Shown here in pieces: positions 34,750 to 47,072 of a DNA stretch of 64,000 bases (positions are counted from its first letter, which is position 1; every line of letters begins with the position of its first letter). The DNA is taken from assembly GCA_021234155.1 (NCBI GenBank), contig JAJEKV010000060.1:248001-312000 (forward strand), read 5' to 3'. Source of the stretch: Isoetes taiwanensis (taxonomy: Eukaryota; Streptophyta; Lycopodiopsida; Isoetales; Isoetaceae). The notes under the pieces are model-generated. The model had not been told where the DNA came from, did no database searches, and saw only the letters and a program-made list of their open reading frames with translations. The position numbers and the translations under genes were made by a program.

Positions 34750-35290
34750 TCCCGAAACCGAGGGCTTAGCTCCTACTAGAATTGTTGCTGCCTTGCCAAT
34801 TCACACATGCACCGCTGCAATTTCTTATGAGCCTCTGCATGCCTTGTTAAATGATGACTGCACCTTTCGCAATCTCGAGTTGTGGAGCTATGCTCCAGTT
34901 TCTGTAAGCGAGAGCCAGCACAGGGTTCATTGCAGATGAGGCCACTTTCTGTGTCTCGACCCTACTTTGAAGGGCTCTCAATTGTGACTGGCTCTCTTCA
35001 AAGGCAATCCGGATGCTTCGCATCACGATAGCGGCCTCCTCAGCTTCTGATCGAAGGCGGGAGATGGTTGCCATTGTCTTCTACTCAGCACGTTGCCTAT
35101 CCTGTGTCATGGTTTCGATGGCGGTGGACAAGGAATCCATGCGAGCTTGCAAGTCAGTGAGACTCTTCTTGTCCTTCTGCCTTTCAGAGTGCACTAGGTG
35201 AAGGCCATCATCAAACTACTGTAGATAGGTCTCCATCTTGAAAACATGCTGCTTTTCAGTAGACAACTCTGCCTCTTGAGCAACTGCATC
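34750..35290 (-). pseudogene. Broken coiled-coil protein gene
   Basis: Read on the minus strand from about 35290, a frame encodes AQEAELSTEKQHVFKMETYL, DLQARMDSLSTAIETM and ATISRLRSEAEEAAIVM, with heptad-like spacing of hydrophobics over about 140 residues. Two TAG codons interrupt it at 35216-35218 and 35081-35083, both positions where CAG (Gln) would fit. Downstream the frame shifts, and Pro/Gln-rich sequence follows to about 34550. I do not recognise the protein. A gag-like or LINE-accessory protein is possible, as is a captured host gene. Confidence 0.45.
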
Positions 35291-36215
35291 TTTTAAATAA
35301 AACGCTAAAAAAAACAAGAAAATTCCGCTTTATGGATGTCTTAGGAGTCATAAATGTTTTGTTTCTTACCATGTTTACATCCAGATCTGTTTTAATGTGA
35401 ACCCTCTTGAATCTATACAATGCTTCTCAGTGACAAAACAATGCAACAGCCCGCGGATGCTTGGTATGACCATCCAAGATCTATTTTAGGATGACCAGCT
35501 TGACTCAAAGGAAGGAGTTAGTAAAACCCCAAGTTTGCCAATTCCAATTCTGGAACACAAGAATTCAAATTGCCTTTGAGTTTATGCCTTTGTCTTGCTG
35601 TTTTACGCTCCATCTCATGCAAGACTTTTACAAGCTTAGTCTGAAATTTGGATAGTTTGAGCTGAAAAAATGTGAGCAGCCTAGCCATATTTTTCCATTT
35701 TCTATATTTTGCTGTAGATATATGACATTTAAACCAATATATTTTTGTGCGCGGGCCGTACTTTGTACACGATTCATCATGGTTATTCTTTCCCTTTTAA
35801 CCTCAATTAAACATTGCATTTACTGCCATCTGATCTCCTTTATGAAAATTGACCCTTTACAATGCATTAGTGCCTAAAAGAAAATGGTCGAGGGCAATTA
35901 CACCATCCACCCTTGCAAATAAGATCATTCGCACATGTACAAACACAAAAGTGTAGCACAAGACCAACAAGGATCGAACAATCATTAACGAATAAGTACT
36001 ACTTGATGGTGCAAGTTGTACTCCATAGATCTTAAAGGCCCAAATTGGAAGCCCAAATCTTTACTGTGGCTTAACCAGTCGACCAGTTAAAGCACGACTT
36101 GTTAAATCGTATTGTACTATGCTGAAACTGCCAAACCCATATGTCGCTGAAAAATTGTTACATTGTCACATCTCGTATACATGTGATATTCTACAAAAAC
36201 ATGCCTACAAAACAT
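35291..36215. other. No gene recognised
   Basis: Mixed-composition DNA with only short broken frames. No repeats were noticed apart from the 48-bp direct repeat that begins at the end of this stretch. Confidence 0.35.
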
Positions 36216-36704
36216 CCTAGACTACCACAGCCGTCGGATTCGTCGATCCTACGACCCAGATCGTATACTAGGGCCTCTGGGCACCTCTCGTTTCGCTTAT
36301 AGTCATTTATGATTGGAGGCGCCTATGATTTTGAGATATGAAATACGATTTCGCCTAAGGTATTAAGGGAATATCGAACCTCTATACGGCTTTGCCTAAG
36401 ATTTTAGAGTATGAAATCCGGGGGCTTGAACCTCTACCAAAATAACTCAATGGCCTAATAAGACTACTTCAATCAATGTACCCAGCGAGCTAATGTGATT
36501 ATTTTTTATCTTGAATCTATGTTTTTTTTTATAACAACCCATTCAATTGTTTTAGGGATATATGGTCTATGGTTTCAGGAATTGTTATTTTTACATCCAT
36601 ATCAAATCCCCCTGGAACCCCCTGTTATTTTGCTATATATTCTAAACGAGGTGCACCCTAGACTACCACAGCCGTCGGATTCGTCGATCCTACGACCCAG
36701 ATCG
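36216..36704. repeat. Exact 48-bp direct repeats 441 bp apart
   Basis: The same 48 bases (cctagactaccacagccgtc...acccagatcg) occur at 36216-36263 and 36657-36704 without mismatch. The 393 bp between them are AT-rich and non-coding. Such perfect repeats could be a recent duplication, the ends of a small retroelement, or the scar of an insertion. Confidence 0.85.
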
Positions 36705-38007
36705 CTCCTGTAACAGTACAGTATCTTGCTCCAATCATATCGTTACAACAACATGGCAACAGTAAGAATCGCAATAGTAAGAATCAAGAACTCTGTTGCG
36801 ATGGAATGGCAATAGTATGGCAATCGGATCCTTGCTCTAATCGGTGCCAAACTTCTTTGTCCTTGCTGTCGCTGATGATTGTGGCAAAATCAAAATCCCT
36901 GAAGCATCAAAGTCCTACTGTTGCACCGAAGTTACTGTAGCGACCAAATAGCAAACTAGCATTGAAACGATGTTACTATAGCAACCCAATTTGTTTTGCC
37001 AAATTATTATAGCAAAAGTCGTTGATGGCAAAAGAATCGATAGAAGCACTTGCTGTTGGTGTGAAGCACCAAAAAAGCACAACAAAAAAAAGTCGGAGCC
37101 GAAATGAACCATTTGCATAAGGGCGTCTTGTAAAATACGCAAAATACAAAGGCATCTTGTGATATATGAAATTCTACAAGGCTAGATATGTTGACCAAGG
37201 GCATTCCATAAATTTTTGAAAAATTATATTAAGAGTATGTGGTGAAATTTGTCAAAATTTAAGGGTATTTTGTAGTTTCCGTTATCCTAATATTAATATA
37301 GTTATAAGGATGAGGGGGGTTTCTAATGCCTCCTCATCCACACCCCATGCATGTATGCCCATGGGTTCCCCCTTAATCCCCACCGTCTGCTTAAAAGGCA
37401 AGGGTCCAGATGATGACAGGTCATGGGGGACTGATGTATGTAGCATTTGTTGCAGATGTGTAGCCATGGATGGGGACATAAGGCATGGTTCTGAACCGTT
37501 GGATGAAAATGGAGGAGCAAATCTTGGCAGTTGGTTGTGAGCAGGGGATGCAAGAATTGTGTGAGAAAGAGGGGTTTAATTATTGGCCGTTGAAAATGGA
37601 TGGGAATTTGGGGCTTTTCATCTCGATCGTCCAGGTCGAAGTTCGAGATTAGGGGAACAAGGGACGAGGAATCAGAGCTTCATGGTATTTGCTATGCATT
37701 CTTTCTGAGCATTCTGAGCATACCTGTGTTCGTAGATTACGATCTCGAGGTTTTAGTTATGGTGGTCAGAGTAGGCAGTGTTAAATGCGGCTGGGCACGT
37801 GGAAGGGGAATCAGGTAAGGAAAACTGTGCTTTTTTAAGTGGGTGTGGGTTTTAGTGTTCCAGAGTTCTATTTGGCCTTTTTGTCATAGCTGTGTTGTGG
37901 GGATTGAAGGTTTGGGCATTTTGGCGATTGAAGGTTTGTGGCAGCTGGTTGATTTCTGAATAAGTGGTAGATTTGTGTTAAAGCTAGAGAATTGAGTGTG
38001 TTGGAAA
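36705..38007. other. No supported gene; GC-richer patch at 37310-37830
   Basis: Open frames at 37310-37540 (plus) and 37323-37553 (minus) overlap and have no recognised domain. The higher GC content and the position upstream of the Helitron suggest leader or promoter DNA, or a captured fragment. A motif with aacagtaagaatc is repeated near 36760-36785. Confidence 0.3.
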
Positions 38008-39085
38008 AATGAATGCTAAAGAGAAAGAAAGTTGTTGGCACAATTGAATTGGAAAGATGTAAGGGATGTATGTTATGTAATTAAATTGAAGACTATTGGA
38101 GTTTAGGATCAATTTAGCAATAGCATGGCAGAGAAATATAGACCAGTGGGATGCTTGAAATAGTATCAAAGAAATAGTATCCTTGGTCAAGTTATGGTTG
38201 GCAAACATAAACGCATTAGAAAGTAGTTGAGGCTTGAGGTCTGCTGGATATTTGTGAGGCAGCTACTTGCTTTCTGAATGGGTGCTAGGTTTGTGCTAAA
38301 GCTAGAGAATTGAGTATCTTTGGAAATTTGAAAGTTCTTGCTAACGTTGAATTGGAAAGATGAAATTGTAAGTGATGTATGTTATAAATAAATTGAAGAC
38401 TGTTGGAGTTGAGGATCAATTTACTAATAGGATAGCAGAGAATCCCATACTAGTCATGGATTTCTTTCATATGGTTGTCAAGTTATCATGTTCATTGTGT
38501 TGATATATTTGGAAGTAGTTAAAGCTTGAAAGTTACTTAAATTTGTGAATGCTAAAGAGAAAGAAAGCTGTTGGTAAGATTGAATTGGAAAGATGTATAG
38601 TTTGTATGTTATGTAATTAAATTGAAGACTCTTGGAGTTCAGGATCAATTTAGCAATAGCATGGTAGAGAAATATAGACTAGTGGGATGCTTGAAATAGT
38701 ATCAAAAAAATAGTATCATTGGTCAAGTTATGGCTGGCAAACATAAAGGCATTAGAAAGTAGTTGAGGCTTGAGATCTGTTGGATATTTGTGAGGTAGCT
38801 ACTTGCTTTCTGAGCGGGTGCTAGATTTGTGCTAAAGCTAGAGAATTGAGTGTCTTTGAAAATCTGAAAGTTCTTGCTAATGTTGAATTGGAAAGATGAA
38901 ATTGTAAGTGATGTATGTTATAATTAAATTGAAGACTGTTGGAGTTGAGTATCAATTTAGTAATAGGATAGCAGAGAATTCCGATACTGGTCATGGATTT
39001 CTTTCATATGGTTGTCAAGTTATCCTGTTCATTGTGTTCATATATTTGGAAGTAGTCAAAACTTGAAACTTACTTAAATTTGTGA
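38008..39085. repeat. Tandem repeat, two copies of a 540-bp unit, each of two half-units
   Basis: Copy 1 (38008-38547) and copy 2 (38548 to about 39085) both start at gtgaatgctaaagagaaag-type sequence and are about 93% identical by eye. Within each, two half-units of about 270 bp share gaattggaaagatg, attgaagact.ttggagtt and gatcaattta. The array ends about 260 bp before the first Helitron reading frame. Confidence 0.85.
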
Positions 39086-39344
39086 GTTGCCTTCTATGTG
39101 CAGGGGACGGGTTGGAGAATAAGGTTTCGCGAGTGGAATTGGGAGCGTGACGTACAGTGGAGGGTGGCTGGGTGGCTGTCATCTACGTTGTTTGGTAAGG
39201 TCATGGTATTTATGGATTGTCATGAGTAAGGTTGTGTTGGTGAGTCTGCTGGTGTGTTAAACATTCTAGGATTTGGGTAGTAGGTAATAGGTTGCATATT
39301 TGTGTGTGTATGCGTGTTGGAAGGGACTGGAGTGTGAGGTTATA

Positions 39345-40055
39345 ATGCCAAGGCCTAGAGTAGAGATTGATCCAAGTCAGACATACTCTGCTGATGAGCT
39401 CAAAAGATTGAGGCGAAATGAGTACATGCGGAGATGGTATGCAGAGTTGTCTCAAGAGAGGAGAGATGAGTTGAGGCAGCAGAGAAGGGGTTCAGGTGGT
39501 CATCGGGTGGGGGGATTGGGTGGCAGACATACTGAGGAAGAGGGTGTGAGCGGGCAGCAGATGCCAAGAGATGTGGACAGTGTTCCAGAAGTGGTGGTTG
39601 TGCCAAGCATGGCGGTTATACATTGGCAACGGCGTATACAAAGGATGCAAGCACGTCCTATTCCATCTGGTAGTGAATTCATGTGGAACAGATTTTGTGT
39701 GCATTGTCATATTGCGTTACTGCCTGGTGAGAGTGATACTTTTTGTTGCAATTGGGGAGGGCGTATCCTAGTAAAGCTACCTGAATTGCCTGCTTCGCTG
39801 AGGGATGTTTATGAGCAAGCAGGGTTTAGTGCGAAAAGTCGTGCATTAAACCATCTATTTGCCTTCACTGGGCTTGGCGTTGCTGGTGGAGAGTTTGTGC
39901 GGTTAGGGATGCCATCCTCAATTGCTTTGATGGGTAGGACATACCACAAAATACATCCTACGTCAAAACATGGCCAGCCGTTGCACTGGTATATTCATGA
40001 CATAGTGAGAGGGAGCGGGTTGCAGAGAGGAAGTTATTGCCTGTTGCTTGGGTGA
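39345..40055 (+). pseudogene. Helitron protein N-terminal domain
   Basis: Begins MPRPRVEIDPSQ, then an Arg-rich stretch (ERRDELRQQRR) usual in plant Helitron proteins. Near residues 125-200 comes the Cys-containing FCCNWGGRILVKLPELP motif, followed by FSAKSRALNHLFAFTGLGVA, matching the conserved C..CC..G.V.LP.L..P...L and Y.N.FAF pattern. It ends at a TGA after KHGQPLHWYIHDIV, and the protein then continues in other frames. I start at 39345-39347 because upstream residues of the longer frame do not look coding. Confidence 0.75.
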
Positions 40056-40587
40056 CGTGAATAGCTGCGACTCTAGAGGCTATTAATCCTTACTGTCGCA
40101 TGATAAGGCGAGTAAAGCAAATGCGCTTGGAGTCTGTGTTCTTGATATTAAATGGGGCAGTTGCGAGTGATGAAGTTGCTGCCATAGTGCATGCAAACAA
40201 CTCAGTCGACGGCGGTTTTTTAACTTCACCAGGATCAACGACCAGTTTTCATGAGTATACTGGATCCGCAGTATGAACCCTTGCAGTATCCGCTTATATT
40301 TCCAACTAGCACGGCGGGTGGTTCCCTGGTAATGACCAGCACATGTCGCAGGTTGATTGGTATAGGTCACGTTTGCTCCATGAGGTGCGGTTCCTTCAGT
40401 TAGGGCGTCTTACTTGTGAATACCTTGTGGACATGTATTCTAGGGTCGAAGAAGAAAGGTTGAATTTCTTGGCAACTTTGACGAGGATGATGATTTTGTT
40501 GAGAACCAGGGTGGTCAATATCTCCGACGGTCGCTCCCTTCGTCTTTCATTGGTTCTAGGCAATGGTGCTCTGTCCAGATTGCAGAT

Positions 40588-41229
40588 GTGCTTGCTCTTG
40601 CAAGAGTAAAAGGGCCTCCTAGCCTGTTTATTACAATGACTACGAATCCGGATTGGCCAGAGATCAAGGCAATGTTGCGTGTTGGGCAAACTGCTGCAGA
40701 TGTCCCAATTATTGTTGTCAGGTCATTCCATGTTCGTTTCCAATCTTTGAAGGATTTCCTGCGTTCTTATGTTGGTCCGCTTGCGTACATGATCCATGTT
40801 ATAGAATTCCAGAAACGTGGGCTGCCTCATGGCCACATTGTACTTAAAACAGAACATGAGATTCCATTTGAGGTGATTGACTTGCTAATATCTGCTGAGA
40901 TTCCAGAAAATGATGAGGTGCTGGCTGAAAATGTACGAAGATATATGGTACACAATCACTCTGAACGATGTTGTAAGGATGGGGCGTGTTGTTGGGGTTA
41001 TCCTCGAGATTTGACTACAAGAACACATTTGGACTCGAAGGGTTATGTGCAATATCAAAGAAGGAAAGTTGAAGATAGATATATTGTGTCATACTCACCT
41101 TTCCCGTTAAAGCAGTTTGATTGTCATATCAATGTTGACGTTGCTTCGACTGTTCATATCTTCATGTATCTATACAGCTACATTTATAAAGGATTTGACA
41201 AGGTGGAGTATCGAATTGATCGTCAATGA
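40588..41229 (+). pseudogene. Helitron Rep (HUH endonuclease) domain
   Basis: Contains LFITMTTNPDWPEI (usual FIT.T.NP.WPEI), then VIEFQKRGLPHGHIVL with the HUH metal-binding motif (His-Gly-His at 40828-40836), then MYLYSYIYKGFDK, which corresponds to the tyrosine motif KYL.KYI.KG.D. Both tyrosines remain, but the Lys between them has become Ser. The Rep domain nicks and joins single strands at the element ends. A stop right after EYRID at 41227-41229, where the protein should continue, shows inactivation. Confidence 0.8.
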
Positions 41230-41313
41230 GAATGTGATGATGAGATACGTGATTACCAAAGTGCAAGGTATCTATCCTCAACTGAGGCGACATCGCGAAT
41301 ACTAAAGTTTCAT

Positions 41314-41930
41314 GTGACAGAAAAGTATCCTGCTGTTAAGTGTCTTCCACTTCATCGTCAACAAAGAACGAGTAGGTCATCTAGGAGGCCCAACGGCGCT
41401 TCGTTGCTTGATCGTTACTTCTTGAGGCCTCCTGCTATAGAATTTTCGCAGCTAACCTATCTTGAGTACTACGAACAGTACACATTTGTGCCCTGTAGAG
41501 ATGGAATGTATAGTGAGGGTGACCACCTTGAACTACCTAGGCCACAACTTCCTAGGAACGTAGTTCGCAAGAGAAGTAGGGGAAGCCTTATTTGCAGAAT
41601 AAGGTTGGTCATGCCACATGAGGGAGAGTTATTCTATCTGCGACAGTTGCTGCTGCATACTCCAGCCAGATGTTGGGAAGACTTAAAGAATTATAATGGG
41701 ACTACCTATGATACCTATCAGGAAGTCGTAACTGTTATGGGTTTGTTGCATGATAGATCAGAGCCGATTGTGACAATGCAGGAGGCAGTATCAGCGTTGC
41801 AAATGCCGTCGCAGCTCCGTTTCCTTTTTGCGCTTCTGATCCTTGATGGTGCTCCGGCAAGTGAGTTGTGGACGAATTTCCATGATGAGCTGATAAGGGA
41901 CTTCCATGATGTTTCAGAGGCAGGCCACTT
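41314..41930 (+). pseudogene. Helitron region between Rep and helicase
   Basis: Contains the conserved block GELFYLRQLLLHTPARCWED, then TYDTYQEVVTVMGLLHD and PSQLRFLFALLIL...LW..F..EL, found in plant Helitrons between Rep and helicase. Near 41925 the correct frame shifts by one, since QATLLAEQQALLCIE-type sequence follows in another frame, so the downstream part is not translated in phase. Confidence 0.75.
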
Positions 41931-42059
41931 TGCTTGCAGAGCAACAGGCTCTTTTGTGCATTGAAAATGTGCTTGTGCAGCATGGCTCTAGTGTTACTGG
42001 CTTTGGGCTGCCTGAAATCTACATTCGGTCACCAGCTAGTGCTGCAAGAGCTGTCGAAG

Positions 42060-43352
42060 TTTCCTCACCATAGATCTTACATAGAAGAGTCGAGAAAGAT
42101 GCGTGATAAGATGAACATGAACCAAGGACGAATATATGATTATATTGAGAACATGGTGCATGAGACAGGGATAAGAAGACCTGTGTTTATTGATGGGAAG
42201 GCCAGTACAGGTAAGACTTTTCTACTCAATGCTATACGTTTGTTAATCAGAGGCTCCCGGTTGATTGTTTTGCCCTGTGCAACAACTGCATTGGTTGGGC
42301 TGTTATATCCAGGAGGGAAAATTGCGCACTCATTGTTTCAAATTCCTGTAACTGAAAATAGTGTTGCTGTGCACTCGACTATTGAGGCCACGTCTGAGAA
42401 AGCGAGCTTGCTGATTGAATGCCATTTATTCATTTGGGATGAATTTGCAATGGCAAATAGAGCTGCGATTGAATCAGTGAGTCTGCTTCTACAGGAATTG
42501 TGTAAAAATGATGCTCCATTTGGAGGAAAATGTTTTATGGCTGCAGGCGACTTTAGGCAAATAGCACCCATAGTACCAGGTGCAGGGAGAAGTGCAACAA
42601 TAGCTGCTTCTATTAAATCATCTGAGATTTGGACAGCATTCATTGTTCACACATTAGATGAATCAGTTAAAAATGCTGCGGACCCAGAGTTAGTAACATT
42701 AGTATCGTCCATAGGTGAGAATTGGCAGTCAAATGTTGTGACATTTGATTTGTTCTGTACAACAACATCTATGGAAGAGGCACGAGAATTCTTATACCCA
42801 GCAGATATTATTTCTAGACCTACCTTGTGTGAAAAGAGAGCATTTTTATCTCCATTAAATGTGCATGTGAATGAGTTCAACAGATCTATTCTTGATCGTA
42901 TGCCAGGTCTGGAAAAGAGATATTACTCTCAAGATTCCATAACTGAAAATGACCAGGTAATTCACACAAGCGCTCTTGCTGAAAATGAGTTTATTCACAG
43001 CTATGATCACCCGACTTTGTCAAAATATACGCTTTGTCTTAAAATAGGAGCTGTGTGTCAAATTATGAGATTGTTGGATGCGAGTAAGGGGCTTGTGAAG
43101 AATGCTAGATTTGTCATACACAAAATGCACAATAAATTTGTGATTGTCCGGCTTTTTGGACATGACAACACGAGCTCAGAAAATATACATGCGATTTGTC
43201 GGGCAGATTTCTTCCACCAGCCAACACGCTGCCCTTTTACGATACATAGGCGCCAGCTGCCACTTAAGCTAGCATACTCAACGACATTCCACAGTTGTCT
43301 TGGCCTAACATTAGATAAGATAAGATCTATCACATTAAACGTCGAATTCTAA
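42060..43352 (+). pseudogene. Helitron PIF1-like helicase domain
   Basis: A single long frame covers most helicase motifs: Walker A FIDGKASTGKTF (about 42190-42222), Walker B IWDEFAMANR, motif III GDFRQIAPIVPGAGRS, NVHVNEFNRSILDRMPG, and LPLKLAYSTTFHSCLGLTLDK near the end. The last normally reads LAYSMTINKSQGQTLD, so the KSQGQ step has changed (HSCLGL). The protein stops at NVEF, before the usual HGQLYVALSR motif. The frame starts in 41934 out of phase with the upstream protein; helicase homology begins at about 42060. Confidence 0.85.
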
Positions 43353-45075
43353 TTGTAATAAATTACCACCACGGATTACCCATGTCCCTCATCTACATAT
43401 GGCTATGGATCATTATTCAACTTCCAAGATAGCAAACGTTACTATATATTTCTATTTGTAAGACCCCAGCTCATTAAGTTACCACTACATTACTCTGATA
43501 GTTTCGTAATTGAACATAAACACACATGACTATTAGAAAATATAGGGAACATATCAAATATCCACAAGAAGCTAGCAGGCAACTTTCCTCTACTATGGTT
43601 CCTCTCAAAATTTACCTCGTCTTAACAATTTGCCCTAGATGCCTTCGCTACTTTTCTAAATACCCTAAAATTTCCCTAGGTTCAAAAAAGTACCCTCGCA
43701 ATTTAATATAAATTCAACAACATTTGAAATTAGCAATTCAAATGTTCCAATGTAGATTGTACTTCCAATTCCCCTATTAAAGTACAAATTATATCCCACC
43801 CAAGATAATTACGATTCACAAACAAAACTAAACAATAGGTTCCCACACAGGCTTGACTAACAAATCCCACTCAAGTACTCCCCAAAGCATAAGCAGCCAT
43901 GAACGTTGGTCCAACTTGTCATGTAATATTACATCTCTACAATGGCATTGTTCTTATTAACATGTTCCCAATCTAGATCTTAAATCCCATGAACAATAAC
44001 CCTAGTACATAGTAGTGCAGGACACTAGCAAAATGTGCATAGATAAAAACACAATCGACTCCATCATAAGAAAGTTTAGATTGTGCAAGTTTACTATACG
44101 AGGTCAATATCTAAGTTGAAGCACACTTTCAATAAAGGCTTCATTACTTCGATTATGCCTATGGATCATTATTGAACTTCCAAGATAGTAAACGTTACTA
44201 AATATTTCTATTTGCAAGGCCCCGCCTCATTAACTTACCACTACATTACTGTGACAGTTTCCTAATAGAAGATAAACACACATAACTATTAGAAAACATA
44301 GGTAACATATCAAATATCCAAAAGAAGCTATGAGGCAACTTTCCTCTACTATAATTCCTTTCATAATTTACCTCATCTTAACAGTTTGCCCTAGATTCCT
44401 TCGCTGCTTTCCTAAATTCCCTAAAATTTCCCAACGTTCAAAAAAGTACCCTCAAAATTTCCCGAGTTTCTACGAAAATTCAATTGGACTCCATCAAGTG
44501 AACTCAATATATAAGTTCAGTGGACATATTGTCAGATTTATGTTCATTCAGATTCTACAAAAGGAACAACCATAAAGAAGTGACACTAAATTCTAACCAA
44601 TTGTTTTTTGGAAAGACCATTAAGAGGTTTTCTTGCTTCCTTTATTTTACATAACCATTCAATAACTCAAATCCATTGCCTACACTTACTTTAATTTGGT
44701 CAATACACCACGGGAGCCTTTGCAAAATGAACATGTACGAGTGCATCCTTGGGATAATACCCAATTGAACACCCCTACTGCAAAATAAAGGCAGACAGAA
44801 AGCTTCTTGAATGACCTCATGGTAAATGGCATTTTCCTAAGTCCTTTTGATATTTGTTAAGTTTCCATTTGGATTCCCCTAGTACTAATGTTGGTGGAAC
44901 TGTAACCAAAAGTAAAGACGAGAATAGATCTGAACAAAATACAAGACAACGTTTCATGGCCAAACATGACCTTTTTGACAACTCATCTTCATATCCAATC
45001 TTCTCTTAAGCAGTTTCAAATACAATCCTAGTTGCATTTAATAATCATTGAGGCAATGGTGTGTAAGTTGCATTT
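43353..45075. repeat. Non-coding DNA with a 300-bp direct repeat
   Basis: About 43401-43700 recurs at about 44156-44465 (ggctatgg/gcctatgg atcattatt.aacttccaag start, shared caactttcctctactat and tttgccctaga), with about 85-90% identity by eye and a 755-bp offset. No genes. The repeats may be subterminal sequence of the deleted Helitron end or of the neighbouring inverted-repeat element. Confidence 0.7.
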
Positions 45076-46720
45076 GTCCTTATGGATACATTTGTTGATA
45101 TTGAGCCATACACTGGAGATATATATTGATTACTATGAATTGAGGCACATGCAAGTTTCTATTGATGGAGATACACGAGAATACAATCTCCTATTTTCAA
45201 TTCCAATACTAGTTTCAAGAAGGGGTCTTTTAAGTATTTGAGCGATAACATAAAGTATTAAAAGTACTGATCATATCAACTTCTAAACACATGCAAAACG
45301 ATGTCATCGCTGCATGGTAGACAACGATTGAGACAACATATCTATTTCTCCAACAGGCTTGAATCTTCCTTTTCTTTAAAGAATGGTGATTCAAACTATG
45401 GGAGTGCATTTAGTAGCAACGAGCATTGCCTCATGACACGTTAGGATTCTTTTAAAAGTATGGAGGGAGATCAACCATTCAATGTGAGTTTTTCCTAAGA
45501 TTTGATTTAGATCCTTCATACGTGTTGTATTTCACAACTTTGAGCTAGTTGTCTGCCTATTCTTCAATACCATACCTTTCGATGACAATACCATCCTTTA
45601 TCTTCAATTGTGAAAGGCCTCAAGTTTTAAGTGTGTCTTACAATGTTCTACATCTCAATTAGTATATAAGAATTACATACATTGTTTTAAATGATCCCAC
45701 CAATGTTTGCAGAAGGCTTATCATTCATTGCTTACATGCCACCAAAGTGTGTAGATGGAAAGGGTGTTGCATTAGCAGGATATCCAGATAGAATTGGATG
45801 AACAGAATATCTCTGGCAACGATCTTCCAAACATGCCATTGTCGTATGGTAAACGGCGATTGAAACAACATATCTATTTGTCCAACACGCTCGGACACGA
45901 CGGGGTTCTGCTAACATCTTCACATGAAATTTAGCCAAATCATAGATCCACACATGCAAATGAGCTTTTTTCACACGAAACTTACATAATTAAAATCAAG
46001 TAACGTCCACCAAAAACATAAACCAAAGTTTAAAACCTAAAGGACAATCGTTAAATTGCACTCAAGGAAAATGCAAATAGTAGACCAAGGTCTAGAAATC
46101 ACGAAGCTCATGCCCTGCAAACATGTGATAGAAAACATCCGTAAAAGGAAAAACTAAGATCCTGTGTCACTAAATCACTCCATAGAAAAAGGCAACTTGG
46201 GATAAGGATTCAAATGTCTATTCTCTAAAATGGAGGGAGTACACAAAATAGACCACGACTTATAACCTATGGCACATCTAGTGAAAATGAAAGCTATATA
46301 ACTTCAAAGCCCTCAAATCTCCTCCTAATATTCCTTTATTTGCTAGTCTACTATGAATTGCATTAAAATTTTCGATGCCTCATTAAGCATATTTGCATTT
46401 TCTTTTTATACAACTATCATAATGCTTTTATCGGTGTGTTTTTATGAAATCACTGGGTAATTTAGGGACTGCATTATCATATCTTTTTTTCCTGCTAAAC
46501 CAGTCTAATATTTTCAGAGACTAAAATGAATTGGTATTGAACGAACAAATTTTTGTTACATTTATTTTCATTGGAATTCTCCAAAGACGCAGGAACAACA
46601 TTAAAGAAGTAACTATTAATAGTCGCCATACATTCTAAATATTATCTATTACTTTTTGAAAGGTGATTCTATATTAAGTTGCTAGATCCAGGATACATCA
46701 ACATGCATAGTTTAAAAGAG
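45076..46720. repeat. Left arm of long inverted repeat
   Basis: Reading plus, this arm is the reverse complement of 52555-54049. Matching blocks in mirrored order include 45076-45260 with 53870-54049, 45260-45560 with 53560-53860, 45680-45945 with 53095-53345, and 46300-46720 with 52555-53025. By eye the arms are about 95% identical in the best blocks. About 315 bp (45975-46290) are present only in this arm. The reading frames at 45032-45241 (plus) and 45732-45974 (minus) recur in the other copies but appear to be repeat sequence and not genes. Confidence 0.9.
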
Positions 46721-47072
46721 GTTAACTTCCAAATCAATGCCTTATGGATTGAAATACTGGTATGCAACATTTTTGGACATCGTATAGTTAATGTGGGGTA
46801 ATAGAACATACAGATGTTACGGAATGGGTAGGCTTAATGTCATGCATAGATAAAATTGATTCCCATGATGTAATAGGTAATCACACACGATTGTAGTTGA
46901 AGTAATTTAGGAGGAGTTGTGTATTATGACCATGTAATCAAGTGAATGAGTAGTAAGTCTTGAACTTCCAAATCAATGCCTTATGGATATGAATATGTTA
47001 AATAATGTCACTCCGTTTTATTCTTGTCACCAATAGAAAGTTGTCTTGAGTTGACACTATTTTTGAGCAACT
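46721..47072. other. No feature seen inside left arm border
   Basis: AT-rich spacer. A phrase of about 20 bp (cttccaaatcaatgccttat) occurs at about 46727 and again at about 46963. Confidence 0.4.

Larger units (their letters stand above)
39345..43352 (+). mobile_element. Autonomous-type Helitron, decayed (Rep + helicase)
   Basis: Four plus-strand frames in the right order form a RepHel protein: N-terminal domain (39345-40055), Rep nuclease (40588-41229), middle region (41314-41930) and a PIF1-type helicase (42060-43352). Frameshifts separate them near 40055-40590, 41229-41314 and 41925-42060. The element's TC and CTRR ends were not found. The helicase ends before the final motif, so the 3' end is probably deleted. 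Helitrons move by rolling-circle replication and often capture gene fragments. Confidence 0.85.

Noticed and set aside
45032-45974. ORFs repeated in several arm copies (IDYYELRHMQVSIDGDTR and RRVRACWTNRYVVSIAVYH types)
   Set aside because: They recur only because the arms are repeated; frames are short, lack motifs and differ in stops between copies.
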